DNA of 28,333 nucleotides. Source: Verrucomicrobiota bacterium. GTDB lineage: Bacteria > Verrucomicrobiota > Verrucomicrobiae > Chthoniobacterales > UBA10450. The DNA lies in NCBI GenBank assembly GCA_005887855.1, contig VBQB01000252.1:1-28333 (forward strand). The letters run 5' to 3'. Positions 17,777-25,519 of the stretch are shown in pieces. The stretch's first letter is position 1. Every line of letters starts with the position of its first letter. A program made the position numbers and the translations under genes. A model generated the notes under the pieces. The model saw only the letters and a program-made list of their open reading frames with translations, was not told the origin of the DNA and searched no databases.

Positions 17777-17955
17777 AGATCCATCCGCGAAGACGGTTTT
17801 TGCCGATCGATGATCGACATTGCTATGAAAGGGCGCAACTGACTCGCGATTAGCCTATGACAACTGATCACAGCGCCAGAATTCGCGCGCCGGGAGTAAT
17901 GTACCCGCGCTTGTGCGATTCGCCAATTTTGGAGCAACCGGTCGACGAAGATCAT
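17773..17955 (-). pseudogene. Remnant of a SAM methyltransferase gene (N-terminal fragment)
   Basis: The ATG at 17955 overlaps the stop of the GT2 gene as ATGA, the usual coupled-start layout, and is followed by VDRLLQNWRIAQARVHY. A +1 shift at about codon 20 continues as TPGARIL, giving the pattern expected just before methyltransferase motif I (GARVLDIGCADG). A stop codon and unrelated sequence follow where motif I should be. The open frame runs 60 codons, but only the first 20 or so, plus the shifted continuation, look conserved. I infer a methyltransferase gene that lost its 3' part by frameshift and deletion. The identification rests on memory of family N-termini, so it is tentative. Confidence 0.45.
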
Positions 17956-19157
17956 AAATTGCGTTCGGGCAGCGCGGGCGGTTTCCGCGAGGTCGTTTTC
18001 AAACCAAGTACACTCATGAAAAAACTGGCAAAAATAATTTGAATGCCCAGAACGATCAGCGTCACCGCCGGAATTAGCCGGCGCAAATTTTTCTCCGGGG
18101 ACAATTTGCCGTAACCGGTCTGTCGCCAAATCCAAATTGAGCACGCGAGTAAAATAATTCCGGCACACAGGATGAACAGCCCGGCGAGGATTCCTTTTTC
18201 AAGGGTGAAAATTTTGAATAGGCGTGACAGTTTCGGATCATCGGGCAAAAGTTCTTCGGCGATCGCAAAAACTTTGGTGAAGAAAGCGAACGCGACGAGT
18301 TGAAAGCCGATGATGACGGTCATGCCCGCGACCGCCAGCGTGCCAACGTCGAAAGTGAGGCCGCCGATCTTGATGTTGTTCAGCGAAAGCGCGACGACAA
18401 AAATTATTCCAATCGCCGACAAAAAAATTCCCGGCGCAAGGAAAAGCCAGCGCGGCGAAAAGAGCAGCATGAAGCGCAAGTGCCGCCAGCCATCGCGCCA
18501 TGGCCTCAGATGCGGCGGACGCGAGCGTCCGTCCGGGCGCAGCGTGACGGGTACTTCCACGATTTTGAGCTGTTTGAGAGTGGATTTGATAACCATTTCC
18601 GAGGCGAATTCCATGCCGGTCGTTTTCAAATCCATTTTTCCAAATGCGCTTTTCGTGAAACCACGCAGGCCGCAGTGAAAATCGTGCACCGGACATTTGA
18701 AAAAAAAACGACCGATGAATGAAAGAATCGGATTCCCGATCCAGCGATTTTTCCACGGCATCGCGCCGGGCCAAATTTTTCCGCCGCCGACGGGTAGTCG
18801 ACAGCCCATAACCAGTTCAAAGCCTTCCTGAAATCTTTTGACGAAACGGTCGGCCTCGGAAAAATCGTAGCTGTCGTCAGCATCGCCCATGAGAATCCAC
18901 TTACCGGACGCGGCTTGGATGCCGCCGCGCAACGCACTGCCGTAGCCTTCTTTCTTCACATGAACGACCTGCGCTCCGAGTTTTTCCGCGATTTGCACCG
19001 AATTATCTTTGCTCCCGTTGTCGGCGATAAGAATTTCGCCGCGCACGCCGGAGCGCTGAATACCCAGCCGAGCCTTCTCAATGCAACGGGCGAGCGTCTC
19101 CGCCTCGTTCAAACAGGGCATCACGATGGTCAGTTCAATGGAATCGGCCACGGCCAA
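17952..19157 (-). CDS. Family 2 glycosyltransferase with C-terminal membrane domain (polyprenyl-phosphate sugar synthase-like)
   Basis: 401 residues. A GT2 domain occupies about 8-230: LTIVMPCLNEAETLARC, ADNGSKDNS (about 45-53), EGYGSALRGGI, metal-binding DADDSYDF (92-99), and HDFHCGLRGFTKSAF. Four hydrophobic segments follow (about 237-257, 270-295, 322-345 and 365-390). This layout fits enzymes that make a polyprenyl-phosphate-linked hexose at the inner face of the membrane, a donor for GT39-type transferases, and two of these flank it. No ATG starts the frame; TTG 19157 and GTG 19151 are both possible, and GTG (giving MADSIELT) is equally good. The 185-nt region upstream shows nothing distinctive. 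The stop overlaps a methyltransferase remnant start as ATGA. Confidence 0.85.
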   Translation of the reverse strand: MAVADSIELTIVMPCLNEAETLARCIEKARLGIQRSGVRGEILIADNGSKDNSVQIAEKLGAQVVHVKKEGYGSALRGGIQAASGKWILMGDADDSYDFSEADRFVKRFQEGFELVMGCRLPVGGGKIWPGAMPWKNRWIGNPILSFIGRFFFKCPVHDFHCGLRGFTKSAFGKMDLKTTGMEFASEMVIKSTLKQLKIVEVPVTLRPDGRSRPPHLRPWRDGWRHLRFMLLFSPRWLFLAPGIFLSAIGIIFVVALSLNNIKIGGLTFDVGTLAVAGMTVIIGFQLVAFAFFTKVFAIAEELLPDDPKLSRLFKIFTLEKGILAGLFILCAGIILLACSIWIWRQTGYGKLSPEKNLRRLIPAVTLIVLGIQIIFASFFMSVLGLKTTSRKPPALPERNL

Positions 19158-19342
19158 AGTTTATTTCAGAGCGGGTCAGTTTGCGAGTGCAGGTCTTTTC
19201 CGTCTTAATTCTGATTTCTCCGCCTCTGGCACTGAAACACGAGGGGGCCGATTTCGAAAACCCGCTTTAGGCTAGATGTTCGCTTGTTCGCTCTGAAAGC
19301 TCTATGCGAAAGTTAGTGAGGACGGTTGCCGTTATTGCCGTG

Positions 19343-21025
19343 CTACCTTGACAGGTCTGCGAAGGATGTACCAATTCCTCCAGGTGGCACTCCCTCTTCG
19401 GATTCGGCTGGAGCAAGCTTTAGAATTACCGCTTTGGAGCTGGAAGCGAGAATGCTCCACTGGGACCCAAAAAGGGCAGGCAGGCGTGACTGCTGGGCCG
19501 TCATGTCTTTCTGCGAAACGAACAGCGCGTAAACCGGAAGCGATTGATCTAAACCGCGTTTAACTAGCGCTGCAGCTTCCGGCCGGTCATAGCGCCAAAT
19601 TTTGCTATAGCGGTAACGGTGCTTTCCATCGAGAGGCGCCGCGACGAACGGCTTTGGCAAAAGGGCATTCAAATAAACAGGATCAATATTAGAAAGAACG
19701 ATACCTGGTTGCTTTCCAACTCTGTCAACCATCTCTTTCGCGGTCGCAAACGCCACTGATTCTCTGGGTGGATCGGTAAAATGCAATGCATCCCACGTTT
19801 GTGCTCGTCCGCCTTTCGGCGGGAAACCAGATTGGGAAGGAAAGCCGATACAGGACAGTAGGAACAGGCCGAAAACCAGACAAGCTACAAGCACTCGTTT
19901 CCTGGCAAGGATCATTCTTGTAGCCCAGTCTACGGGCAAAACCGCGACAGCAATCAGCAAGATCAATATCGGTAGATAGTAGCGACACACCGCGAAAAAA
20001 TTGGTTGCAGTGCCGGCGAAACCGCTAAACCCAGATAGCAGGGCGCAGAGCACAAATCGGCTCACCTTGATAAACAGAAAACCGATACAGGTCAAAAGGA
20101 TGAAAGGAGGAACAAAGTGGGTACCGGTCCCAAAAATATTTGCGGCGCTAAAGATTTGCCAGCGGGCGGTCATTTCAGCCCATAGCATTGCAGCGTGTTT
20201 GGGGATATTGTGAACGGAAAACAAGTTGTGAGCTGCTCCAAAATGGGGAACCCAAAAGTCGTACCCGGTGCTTAACGGGTTTTGAAACCACGCGTAATTT
20301 ATCAAGAAAACCGGGCTCGCTGCTATGGCAAACACCAAAAGCACAGCAACGCAGTGAAACAACCATGTGACTCTTGATTGTGTCCCGGGAAACAACGCCA
20401 CAGCCAGCAACAGCGGAGCAAAAAAAAGGAGTTGCGTACGAATGTCAAAGGCCGCTCCCAGGAGAATCGCTCCAAGATAAATTTTCCAGCGACGTTTCTC
20501 TTCCAACGCGAGATACACAAAAATGAACGCGAATACGACGAAAGCCGACCCGGTTATATCACTAAGTGAAGCCCGACAGAAGGTGAAGAACGCGGGCATC
20601 GTTGCGAGCAAAAGGACCGCAAACCCTCCGGAGATCGGCATGGCGAGATAGGCATAAGTTACGAATACGCCTAACAGCAACACCAAGCCGACCGTTTGAC
20701 TTGTTCGAAAGGGTGCCAGGACGGTCTCCGACGTTGGAAGGAGCTTAAGCCACGGGACTATCAATACCGGGTAACCAAAGGGAAACCTCGATGGCAGTTT
20801 CTCGTAGCCGATCTGTATGGAAGGCGGCCATTTGCCGTAAAGCATCGCTTTTGCCTGCGCGAAATATTCCATCGCGTCTGGACCCGGTCCGAGATCGAGC
20901 AGCGCTGTCTTATGGTAATCAATTCTAAGGACGGCAAAGTAATAGAAGGTTAGCGCACACAAGAGAAGTAATGTGCCGACTAAGAACGGCGCGGTCGCGA
21001 ATCTTCTCTGTGGAAGTTCTGTCAC
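19343..21025 (-). CDS. GT39-like integral membrane glycosyltransferase (second copy)
   Basis: 560 residues beginning with GTG 21025. A hydrophobic segment at about 12-33 is followed by a loop with GPGPDAMEYFAQA, in which Asp50 and Glu53 are candidate catalytic acids. About ten further hydrophobic segments follow to about residue 410, then a soluble periplasmic-type tail of about 150 residues. The overall plan matches the other GT39-like gene (15883-17538), but the sequences are clearly different, so they probably add different sugars or use different acceptors. It lies between a methyltransferase gene (ending 86 nt upstream) and the GT2 gene. The GT-C fold call is fair; precise family and substrate are unknown. 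Confidence 0.75.
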   Translation of the reverse strand: MTELPQRRFATAPFLVGTLLLLCALTFYYFAVLRIDYHKTALLDLGPGPDAMEYFAQAKAMLYGKWPPSIQIGYEKLPSRFPFGYPVLIVPWLKLLPTSETVLAPFRTSQTVGLVLLLGVFVTYAYLAMPISGGFAVLLLATMPAFFTFCRASLSDITGSAFVVFAFIFVYLALEEKRRWKIYLGAILLGAAFDIRTQLLFFAPLLLAVALFPGTQSRVTWLFHCVAVLLVFAIAASPVFLINYAWFQNPLSTGYDFWVPHFGAAHNLFSVHNIPKHAAMLWAEMTARWQIFSAANIFGTGTHFVPPFILLTCIGFLFIKVSRFVLCALLSGFSGFAGTATNFFAVCRYYLPILILLIAVAVLPVDWATRMILARKRVLVACLVFGLFLLSCIGFPSQSGFPPKGGRAQTWDALHFTDPPRESVAFATAKEMVDRVGKQPGIVLSNIDPVYLNALLPKPFVAAPLDGKHRYRYSKIWRYDRPEAAALVKRGLDQSLPVYALFVSQKDMTAQQSRLPALFGSQWSILASSSKAVILKLAPAESEEGVPPGGIGTSFADLSR

Positions 21026-21111
21026 AAGATCTGATATTTTCGGACCCTAATCCTCGTGGCCATGCGCCGCGGCTCATTCGTTGCGGGACCCCTTAGGTCG
21101 GCTCCTATGGA

Positions 21112-22077
21112 TTAGCCTTCGGTCGTACTCTTCGCAGGAACATCGTCAACCGCCCTGGGACGCATAAGATATTGTCCACCGGTAGGCCGCACAATCTCCT
21201 CTTCGATACACAAATGGTCGAGTAGCATAAGAATTTTAAATAGAGTTTTGGTATCTTCGTTCTCAAGGTACGCCGCGCGGGTTCCGGGCGGGGCGACACG
21301 ATGCAAAAATGCACTAAACTCCATCTTCCATTCGATTGTAAACCAGCGTTGAAAAACCGGAATGATTTCGCCCGATCGAATGGACTCGAACGGTGAAGCA
21401 AGGTGCCCCGGTTCGGAAGTTCTAATCTGCTCCGTTACCCGATCGTTCAATTTATTTTTGCGAAATTTTTCGGGAAGAATCGCGAGAAGTTGGTTCATGA
21501 TTGAAAGACGCTTCGGATCGTATTGTCCTTGCGTCTCTCCGATGAAATCATGAATCCAAAGATAACCATCGCCTTTCAGAGAAAGCCACACCTGTTCCGC
21601 CACTCGCTCGAGAAAAAGGACATGATGGAGCGAGGTTTGGGCGACTACTAGATCGAATGTTTTCTCCGATAGTTCCAGGAAATTCAAGTCGGCAACTTCA
21701 TACGTGAGCTGCAGATTTTCCTCTTTCGAAATCTCGCGCGCGGTTGCGATGGCTCTTTCCGAGATGTCAATTCCATGAAAGCTCTTACAGACTCCCCCAT
21801 GGATGAGCGCGCGCTCGAGCCTTCCAGCACCGCATCCGAGCGTGAGACCATGTTCAAACTTCAGTTTCTTTTCCTGTGCGACCTGGAACAGAGATGACTG
21901 ATGACGCGCAACGCCAAGCTTCGCGCTTGCTTCCGTGTCCTCGATTCTCGCTTCGGAACGCTCCAAAGCGGGCAGAATTTCACCCCACACTTCGTTTTCC
22001 CGCGCGGCCATCGCGTCGTACACCCGCCGATCGGCCATCGCCCGATTGATGATCTCTTGAGCTTTATCCCCACTCAT
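21112..22077 (-). CDS. Class I SAM-dependent methyltransferase
   Basis: 321 residues from ATG 22077. Motif I is LTLGCGAGRLERAL (78-91), followed by FHGIDISERAIATA, then YEVADLNFLEL and FDLVVAQTSLHHVLFLERV, a standard order for small-molecule or glycan methyltransferases. The N-terminal 75 residues are charged and helical, with no signal peptide. The C-terminal segment (about 200-321) has no clear match and probably shapes acceptor binding. It starts 17 nt after the GSCFA gene ends, suggesting one transcript. Its sequence is unlike the three other methyltransferases of the island. Substrate unknown. Confidence 0.82.
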   Translation of the reverse strand: MSGDKAQEIINRAMADRRVYDAMAARENEVWGEILPALERSEARIEDTEASAKLGVARHQSSLFQVAQEKKLKFEHGLTLGCGAGRLERALIHGGVCKSFHGIDISERAIATAREISKEENLQLTYEVADLNFLELSEKTFDLVVAQTSLHHVLFLERVAEQVWLSLKGDGYLWIHDFIGETQGQYDPKRLSIMNQLLAILPEKFRKNKLNDRVTEQIRTSEPGHLASPFESIRSGEIIPVFQRWFTIEWKMEFSAFLHRVAPPGTRAAYLENEDTKTLFKILMLLDHLCIEEEIVRPTGGQYLMRPRAVDDVPAKSTTEG

Positions 22078-22094
22078 AAGCCAAGGCGGACGGC

Positions 22095-23168
22095 CTATAT
22101 CGCATCATCAAGGTAGGACTGCACGAACAGCCCCATGATATGCTGCGCGCCCGCGCCCTTTACGTGTCTTAGATCGGCCTCCCACGCAGCAGCGCGATCC
22201 GAATTCAGCACGATCTCGTAACTAGGAAAGTAATCCACATTATCATGCGCCGCCGCCCATTCCTGTGCGACCGTTCTCAAAAGAGATTTCGAATAAGTGT
22301 TGGCCACTACCACATCCATTGTGGAGAACGTGGCCATTAACGGCACCGGAGAAACCGTGACCACGAAGCGAAGGTCGGGGTGCCCGTACCGAGACAGCAG
22401 CGCGTGTATCGTCTCCAGATTCGTCCAATTTTCGGCGAAACTGGTCACGTGAAACTCATAGCGGTCCGGTTGAGTCTTAAACAAAGATGGGATGGGGGTA
22501 GAGTTAACGTACACGTCTGCTTGAACATCGCGCCAAACCTCGGCCAGCCCAAGCGTGATGATCACTGCGCGACACTCCGTTATGCGTTTGGTAACAGTTT
22601 GCAGTAACGCACGGCGCTCCAAGGTCTCCTCGAAACCGGACAGCTCGAGTACGGGCGTAATGTGCGGGTCAGACCATGTGGTTTCGGTCACTTGAGCAAT
22701 CGACTCCACAGGAAATACGGCGTCCGGATCAAGCGCCCACCGCAACTCGTTCAAGATTGAAAACGTGTTATATTTGTTGGTAAATCCGAGCCCCGATAGC
22801 GCCTTGTTAACTGGCTGGAGCCTGGCAAACTCGGGCGCTGCACTTTCAACGGCGAATTTGCGTTTTCTTAGAGCGAATTCGAGACCGCGCGCGAAACATG
22901 AGCCGATCGCATAGAATTTGTCATCGCGTTGCAGTTTGAACTTTGGATCAATCTTTGGCGTGAACCAAGTTTGGCGCAGTCGCTGAAACGCATACTTGCC
23001 TTCCGGATCATTCGCATCCGCTTCATCCTTGTACCAGCGATTGGCACAGTTTTGGTCGTAATTCCGGAGGGCTTCACTCGCTGTCGCGAAATACGTGGAG
23101 GTCGACATCTGCGAGGAAACACTTGATGTTTCAGGCGCCGTTACTTCGCTAACGCATGCTTCGGACAT
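22095..23168 (-). CDS. GSCFA family protein (SGNH-hydrolase-like)
   Basis: 357 residues. The defining motif reads AIGSCFARGLE, with GSCFA at 89-93. Further family features are NKYNTFSILNELRWAL, IITLGLAEVWRD and VVTVSPVPLMATFS, plus a C-terminal HVKGAGAQHI where the catalytic His would fall. The family is predicted to have an SGNH-like fold, with the Ser of the motif as nucleophile, and often occurs in polysaccharide clusters; an acyl-esterase or acyltransferase role is plausible but unproven. ATG 23168 gives a Ser/Thr-rich leader; Met21 (ATG 23108) is an alternative start. The gene follows a methyltransferase remnant. Confidence 0.85.
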   Translation of the reverse strand: MSEACVSEVTAPETSSVSSQMSTSTYFATASEALRNYDQNCANRWYKDEADANDPEGKYAFQRLRQTWFTPKIDPKFKLQRDDKFYAIGSCFARGLEFALRKRKFAVESAAPEFARLQPVNKALSGLGFTNKYNTFSILNELRWALDPDAVFPVESIAQVTETTWSDPHITPVLELSGFEETLERRALLQTVTKRITECRAVIITLGLAEVWRDVQADVYVNSTPIPSLFKTQPDRYEFHVTSFAENWTNLETIHALLSRYGHPDLRFVVTVSPVPLMATFSTMDVVVANTYSKSLLRTVAQEWAAAHDNVDYFPSYEIVLNSDRAAAWEADLRHVKGAGAQHIMGLFVQSYLDDAI

Positions 23169-23172
23169 AGGA

Positions 23173-23307
23173 TTAAAAGAATTCTAAACAGACGGGCTGA
23201 TGGCGAAAATTCTCGAAAATACTATCGTCGCGGTGCAAATAATCGGGCCATATGCTCGACTTATTCGTACCTTGGATTATGCCGAGACTTAAGTCGGCGT
23301 GGTTCAT
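23173..23307 (-). pseudogene. Remnant of a demethylmacrocin-type O-methyltransferase (N-terminal fragment)
   Basis: A 44-codon frame from ATG 23307 contains IQGTNKSSIWPDYLHRDDSI, then FENFRHQPVCLEF and a stop. This resembles the entry of TylF/cephalosporin-hydroxylase-like SAM methyltransferases (GTDKSSxxHxYLxxYxxIFxxxRxxPVxLLEIGV), and it breaks exactly where motif I (LLEIGV) should begin, 5 nt before the GSCFA start. I infer that the rest was deleted when the flanking DNA joined. The remainder of the gap (23308-23525) holds only a short hairpin, GCCCC/GGGGC, at 23380-23392, and nothing else I can recognise. The fragment is short and the match is from memory. Confidence 0.4.
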
Positions 23308-23525
23308 CGAATTCCGTTTTGTCAGAGATAATCCATAGGGCACGGATCGACCTTAGCCAGCGATTCTCATTAGACAAGTGCCCCTCCGGGGCTCCGGGCA
23401 TAGAGACGCGTGGACCTTGTTGTTGAGTTCTAGTAAACTACAAGCTGGCTCTCTGGGCGTTGCATTATGTAAAAAATCGACCTCTCGAAATCGCAATTAG
23501 GCTCCAGGCCAAAATCGCCGGCTTT

Positions 23526-24536
23526 TCAAAGAAGTCGTTCACGCGCCTCGGCATAAGCCTTAATCAGTGCGACCGCGCCGCCATTTTCGGCGAGCTTTCG
23601 GGTCAGCAACGCGTCGGCAACTTGGTGCAGACACATGTCGAGTTTATTACCTTCCAACAGGTGTTCCGTCAGCGTCTGGCCAAGCTCGTTTACCAAATCA
23701 TCGAGGATCGCCGCCTCCGTGGTTTCGCCCGCGGTGCCCGTAACATTTTGCCGGGTGGCGGAAAGTAGGATGTTCGGGAATGCCTTGCACAAGATCAATT
23801 GGGCGAGTGTCAACCACTCACCGTAACGCTCGACGGTGCCGACAATGTCGACCCGATCGAGATTGGCGATTGCTTTGCGTAGATGGGCTTCATCAAGCCG
23901 TCCTTTATGCTGACTCCCCTTGGTTCGCGAACAAAAGTGCACCTGATAATTGCATAACATCGCAGGCGCGGTACTAAGCCGCCACTCGACGTAGCCCTTG
24001 AAATCAAGCTCCTTTGCCTTTAAGGCGCCGGGCGTAGAAACTTCCTGCTGACGTTCGAATGCGTAAATCGAACGAATCCGAGCGATCGGATCGCGAATAA
24101 GAATACTGGTCACAACCTCGCGACCGCGAATTATCGGCGCCGGGAAACTCGCCTGATGGCTGGAGAGCGCTTCGGTTTCGGGCCGCTGTTTCACATATCT
24201 AATGATATCGACGGACGCAAGAATCTGATTTGGCGCCGTCAAATCATATGTGCAAAACCGCCTTCCAAGGGCCTGTTTCAAGGTCCACTCAAACGATGTT
24301 CCAGCGTTCTTGAAGATGTGATAATGAACCAACAGCGGACGTGTTCGCCGCGAAGTCGTTGAGCATGCCTTGCGTGAAGGGATTCTGCGCAATGCCCGTC
24401 GCTTGAAATCGCGTGGTGAGATTTGGAGGCGCAATAGCCCCACTTCAATTATGTTGGCAACACCGTGATAGAACTGCCCAAAATGGCGCCCGATCCTGGC
24501 ACCATGCAGAAATAAGGATGGAAGATGATGGTGCAT
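23526..24536 (-). CDS. Sulfotransferase (PAPS-dependent, sulfotransfer family 2-like)
   Basis: 336 residues. The 5'-phosphosulfate-binding loop is HYHIFKNAGTSFEW (71-84), corresponding to the HIPKTAGTS motif of carbohydrate sulfotransferases; the 3'-phosphate site is VVTSILIRDPIARIRSIY (141-158). IVGTVERYGEWLTLAQ downstream matches the usual VGxxExF segment. The enzyme should transfer sulfate from PAPS to a hydroxyl, most likely on a sugar, given the neighbours. The N-terminal 65 residues are basic with no good alternative ATG, so part may be untranslated. It is the first gene of the minus-strand train and is divergent from phoB across 281 nt. No PAPS-synthesis genes are in view. Confidence 0.75.
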   Translation of the reverse strand: MHHHLPSLFLHGARIGRHFGQFYHGVANIIEVGLLRLQISPRDFKRRALRRIPSRKACSTTSRRTRPLLVHYHIFKNAGTSFEWTLKQALGRRFCTYDLTAPNQILASVDIIRYVKQRPETEALSSHQASFPAPIIRGREVVTSILIRDPIARIRSIYAFERQQEVSTPGALKAKELDFKGYVEWRLSTAPAMLCNYQVHFCSRTKGSQHKGRLDEAHLRKAIANLDRVDIVGTVERYGEWLTLAQLILCKAFPNILLSATRQNVTGTAGETTEAAILDDLVNELGQTLTEHLLEGNKLDMCLHQVADALLTRKLAENGGAVALIKAYAEARERLL

Positions 24537-24705
24537 GGACCGAATCGCGCTAACAGACAGCAGTTAACTGGCGACCGTCATCAAAAATCAATCATTTTCC
24601 TCAGGCCGGCCCGATTCGAGCCGGGCTTGACGTCATGTTGTGGCGATCTCCCCCAAATCGAAAAGGATGATCGATCTGACGTAAGTGCGAGGAGTCTGTT
24701 TTCCC

Positions 24706-24739
24706 GCTCCAGAGCCAGCGTTTTCTTGTTCGCTGGAGC
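24706..24739 (+). promoter_or_regulatory. Two overlapping alternative stem-loops upstream of phoB
   Basis: GCTCCAG (24706-24712) pairs with CTGGAGC (24733-24739), while CCAGCG (24715-24720) pairs with CGCTGG (24731-24736). The two right arms share bases, so the stems exclude each other. They lie about 80 nt before the phoB start, in the 281-nt divergent gap, and could be a leader switch or merely a local repeat. No T-run or clear promoter was found. Confidence 0.25.
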
Positions 24740-24817
24740 AGCCCCCAAAGGAGAAAGCCCGCTCGAAGAAGCTGCTGCTGGCAAATCCAATTACTTTCGG
24801 CGATAAAGCTGCTGGAA

Positions 24818-25513
24818 ATGGAAACGGCTTCCGGCAAAACAATTCTGATCGTCGAGGATGAACGCGATGTTGTCGATCTTCTCACGCTTAGCCTGCGCAA
24901 AGCAGGTGGATTCATTGTCGCGACCGCTGCGGACGGTGTAAGCGGTTTGCAGAAAGCGCGCACCGAGAAACCGGACTTTCTCATTCTCGATCTCATGCTG
25001 CCGAAAATGCCGGGGCTGGAAATCTGCAAAATCCTGAAAAGCGATCCCGCGACGCGCCAGATCCCAATCATGATGTTGACTGCGAAGGCGGAAGAGATCG
25101 ATCGAATTGTCGGCCTGGAGTTTGGCGCCGACGATTACGTGACGAAGCCGTTCAGCCCCCGCGAAGTGGTCCTGCGCATTCGGGCGATTATGCGGCGAGG
25201 CGACGCCAAACAAGAAGAAGAACATCTTACGGCCGGTTCAATCGTGATCGATCCGGCCCGTCACGAAGTTTCTGTCAATGGCAAACGCGTCAATCTGACC
25301 AGCCTCGAATTTAAGCTTTTGCGCACACTGATGCAGCGACGCGGTCGCGTCCAAGCGCGCGACCGTTTGCTCAACGATGTCTGGGGTTACGAAAGCATTA
25401 TCGACACCCGCACGGTGGACACACACGTGCGTCGACTGCGCAAGAAACTCGGCAAAGCCGCCAATGTCATCGAAAGCGTGCGCGGTTTCGGCTACCGGCT
25501 GCGGGAAAATTAA
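24818..25513 (+). CDS. phoB: PhoB-like response regulator (OmpR family)
   Basis: 231 residues. The receiver domain has the acidic pocket Glu13-Asp14, phospho-acceptor Asp58 (LILDLMLPKMPG), Thr88 (MMLTAKAEE) and Lys110 (DDYVTKPFSPREVVLRI). The C-terminal OmpR winged helix spans about 135-231, with FKLLRTLMQRRGRV and the recognition segment TRTVDTHVRRLRKKLG. Phosphorylated PhoB normally binds Pho boxes and activates phosphate-uptake genes; a candidate box lies before pstS downstream. The kinase gene starts 6 nt after its stop, so they form one operon. The PhoB label rests on the adjoining pst genes as well as sequence. Confidence 0.92.
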   Translation: METASGKTILIVEDERDVVDLLTLSLRKAGGFIVATAADGVSGLQKARTEKPDFLILDLMLPKMPGLEICKILKSDPATRQIPIMMLTAKAEEIDRIVGLEFGADDYVTKPFSPREVVLRIRAIMRRGDAKQEEEHLTAGSIVIDPARHEVSVNGKRVNLTSLEFKLLRTLMQRRGRVQARDRLLNDVWGYESIIDTRTVDTHVRRLRKKLGKAANVIESVRGFGYRLREN

Positions 25514-25519
25514 GGCGAG

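Noticed and set aside
17598..17813. 71-codon plus-strand frame in the 413-nt gap
   Set aside because: No recognisable motif, no ribosome site; the minus-strand remnant explains part of the region better.
23200..23292. 30-codon plus-strand frame (MAKILENTIVAVQ...) between the GSCFA and sulfotransferase genes
   Set aside because: Protein-like at first sight, but it has no ribosome site and lies antisense to the better-supported methyltransferase remnant.
23380..23392. GCCCC/GGGGC hairpin as a terminator after the sulfotransferase gene
   Set aside because: Five-base stem with a 3-nt loop but no T-run on either strand, and over 130 nt from the stop codon.
24573..24598. Possible Pho box (CCGTCAT...CAATCAT) upstream of phoB
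   Set aside because: The two TCAT cores are 14 nt apart, not 11, and the second heptamer is poor.
24525..24806. 93-codon plus-strand frame before phoB
   Set aside because: Overlaps the sulfotransferase start, low-complexity composition, no family match; more likely divergent promoter DNA.
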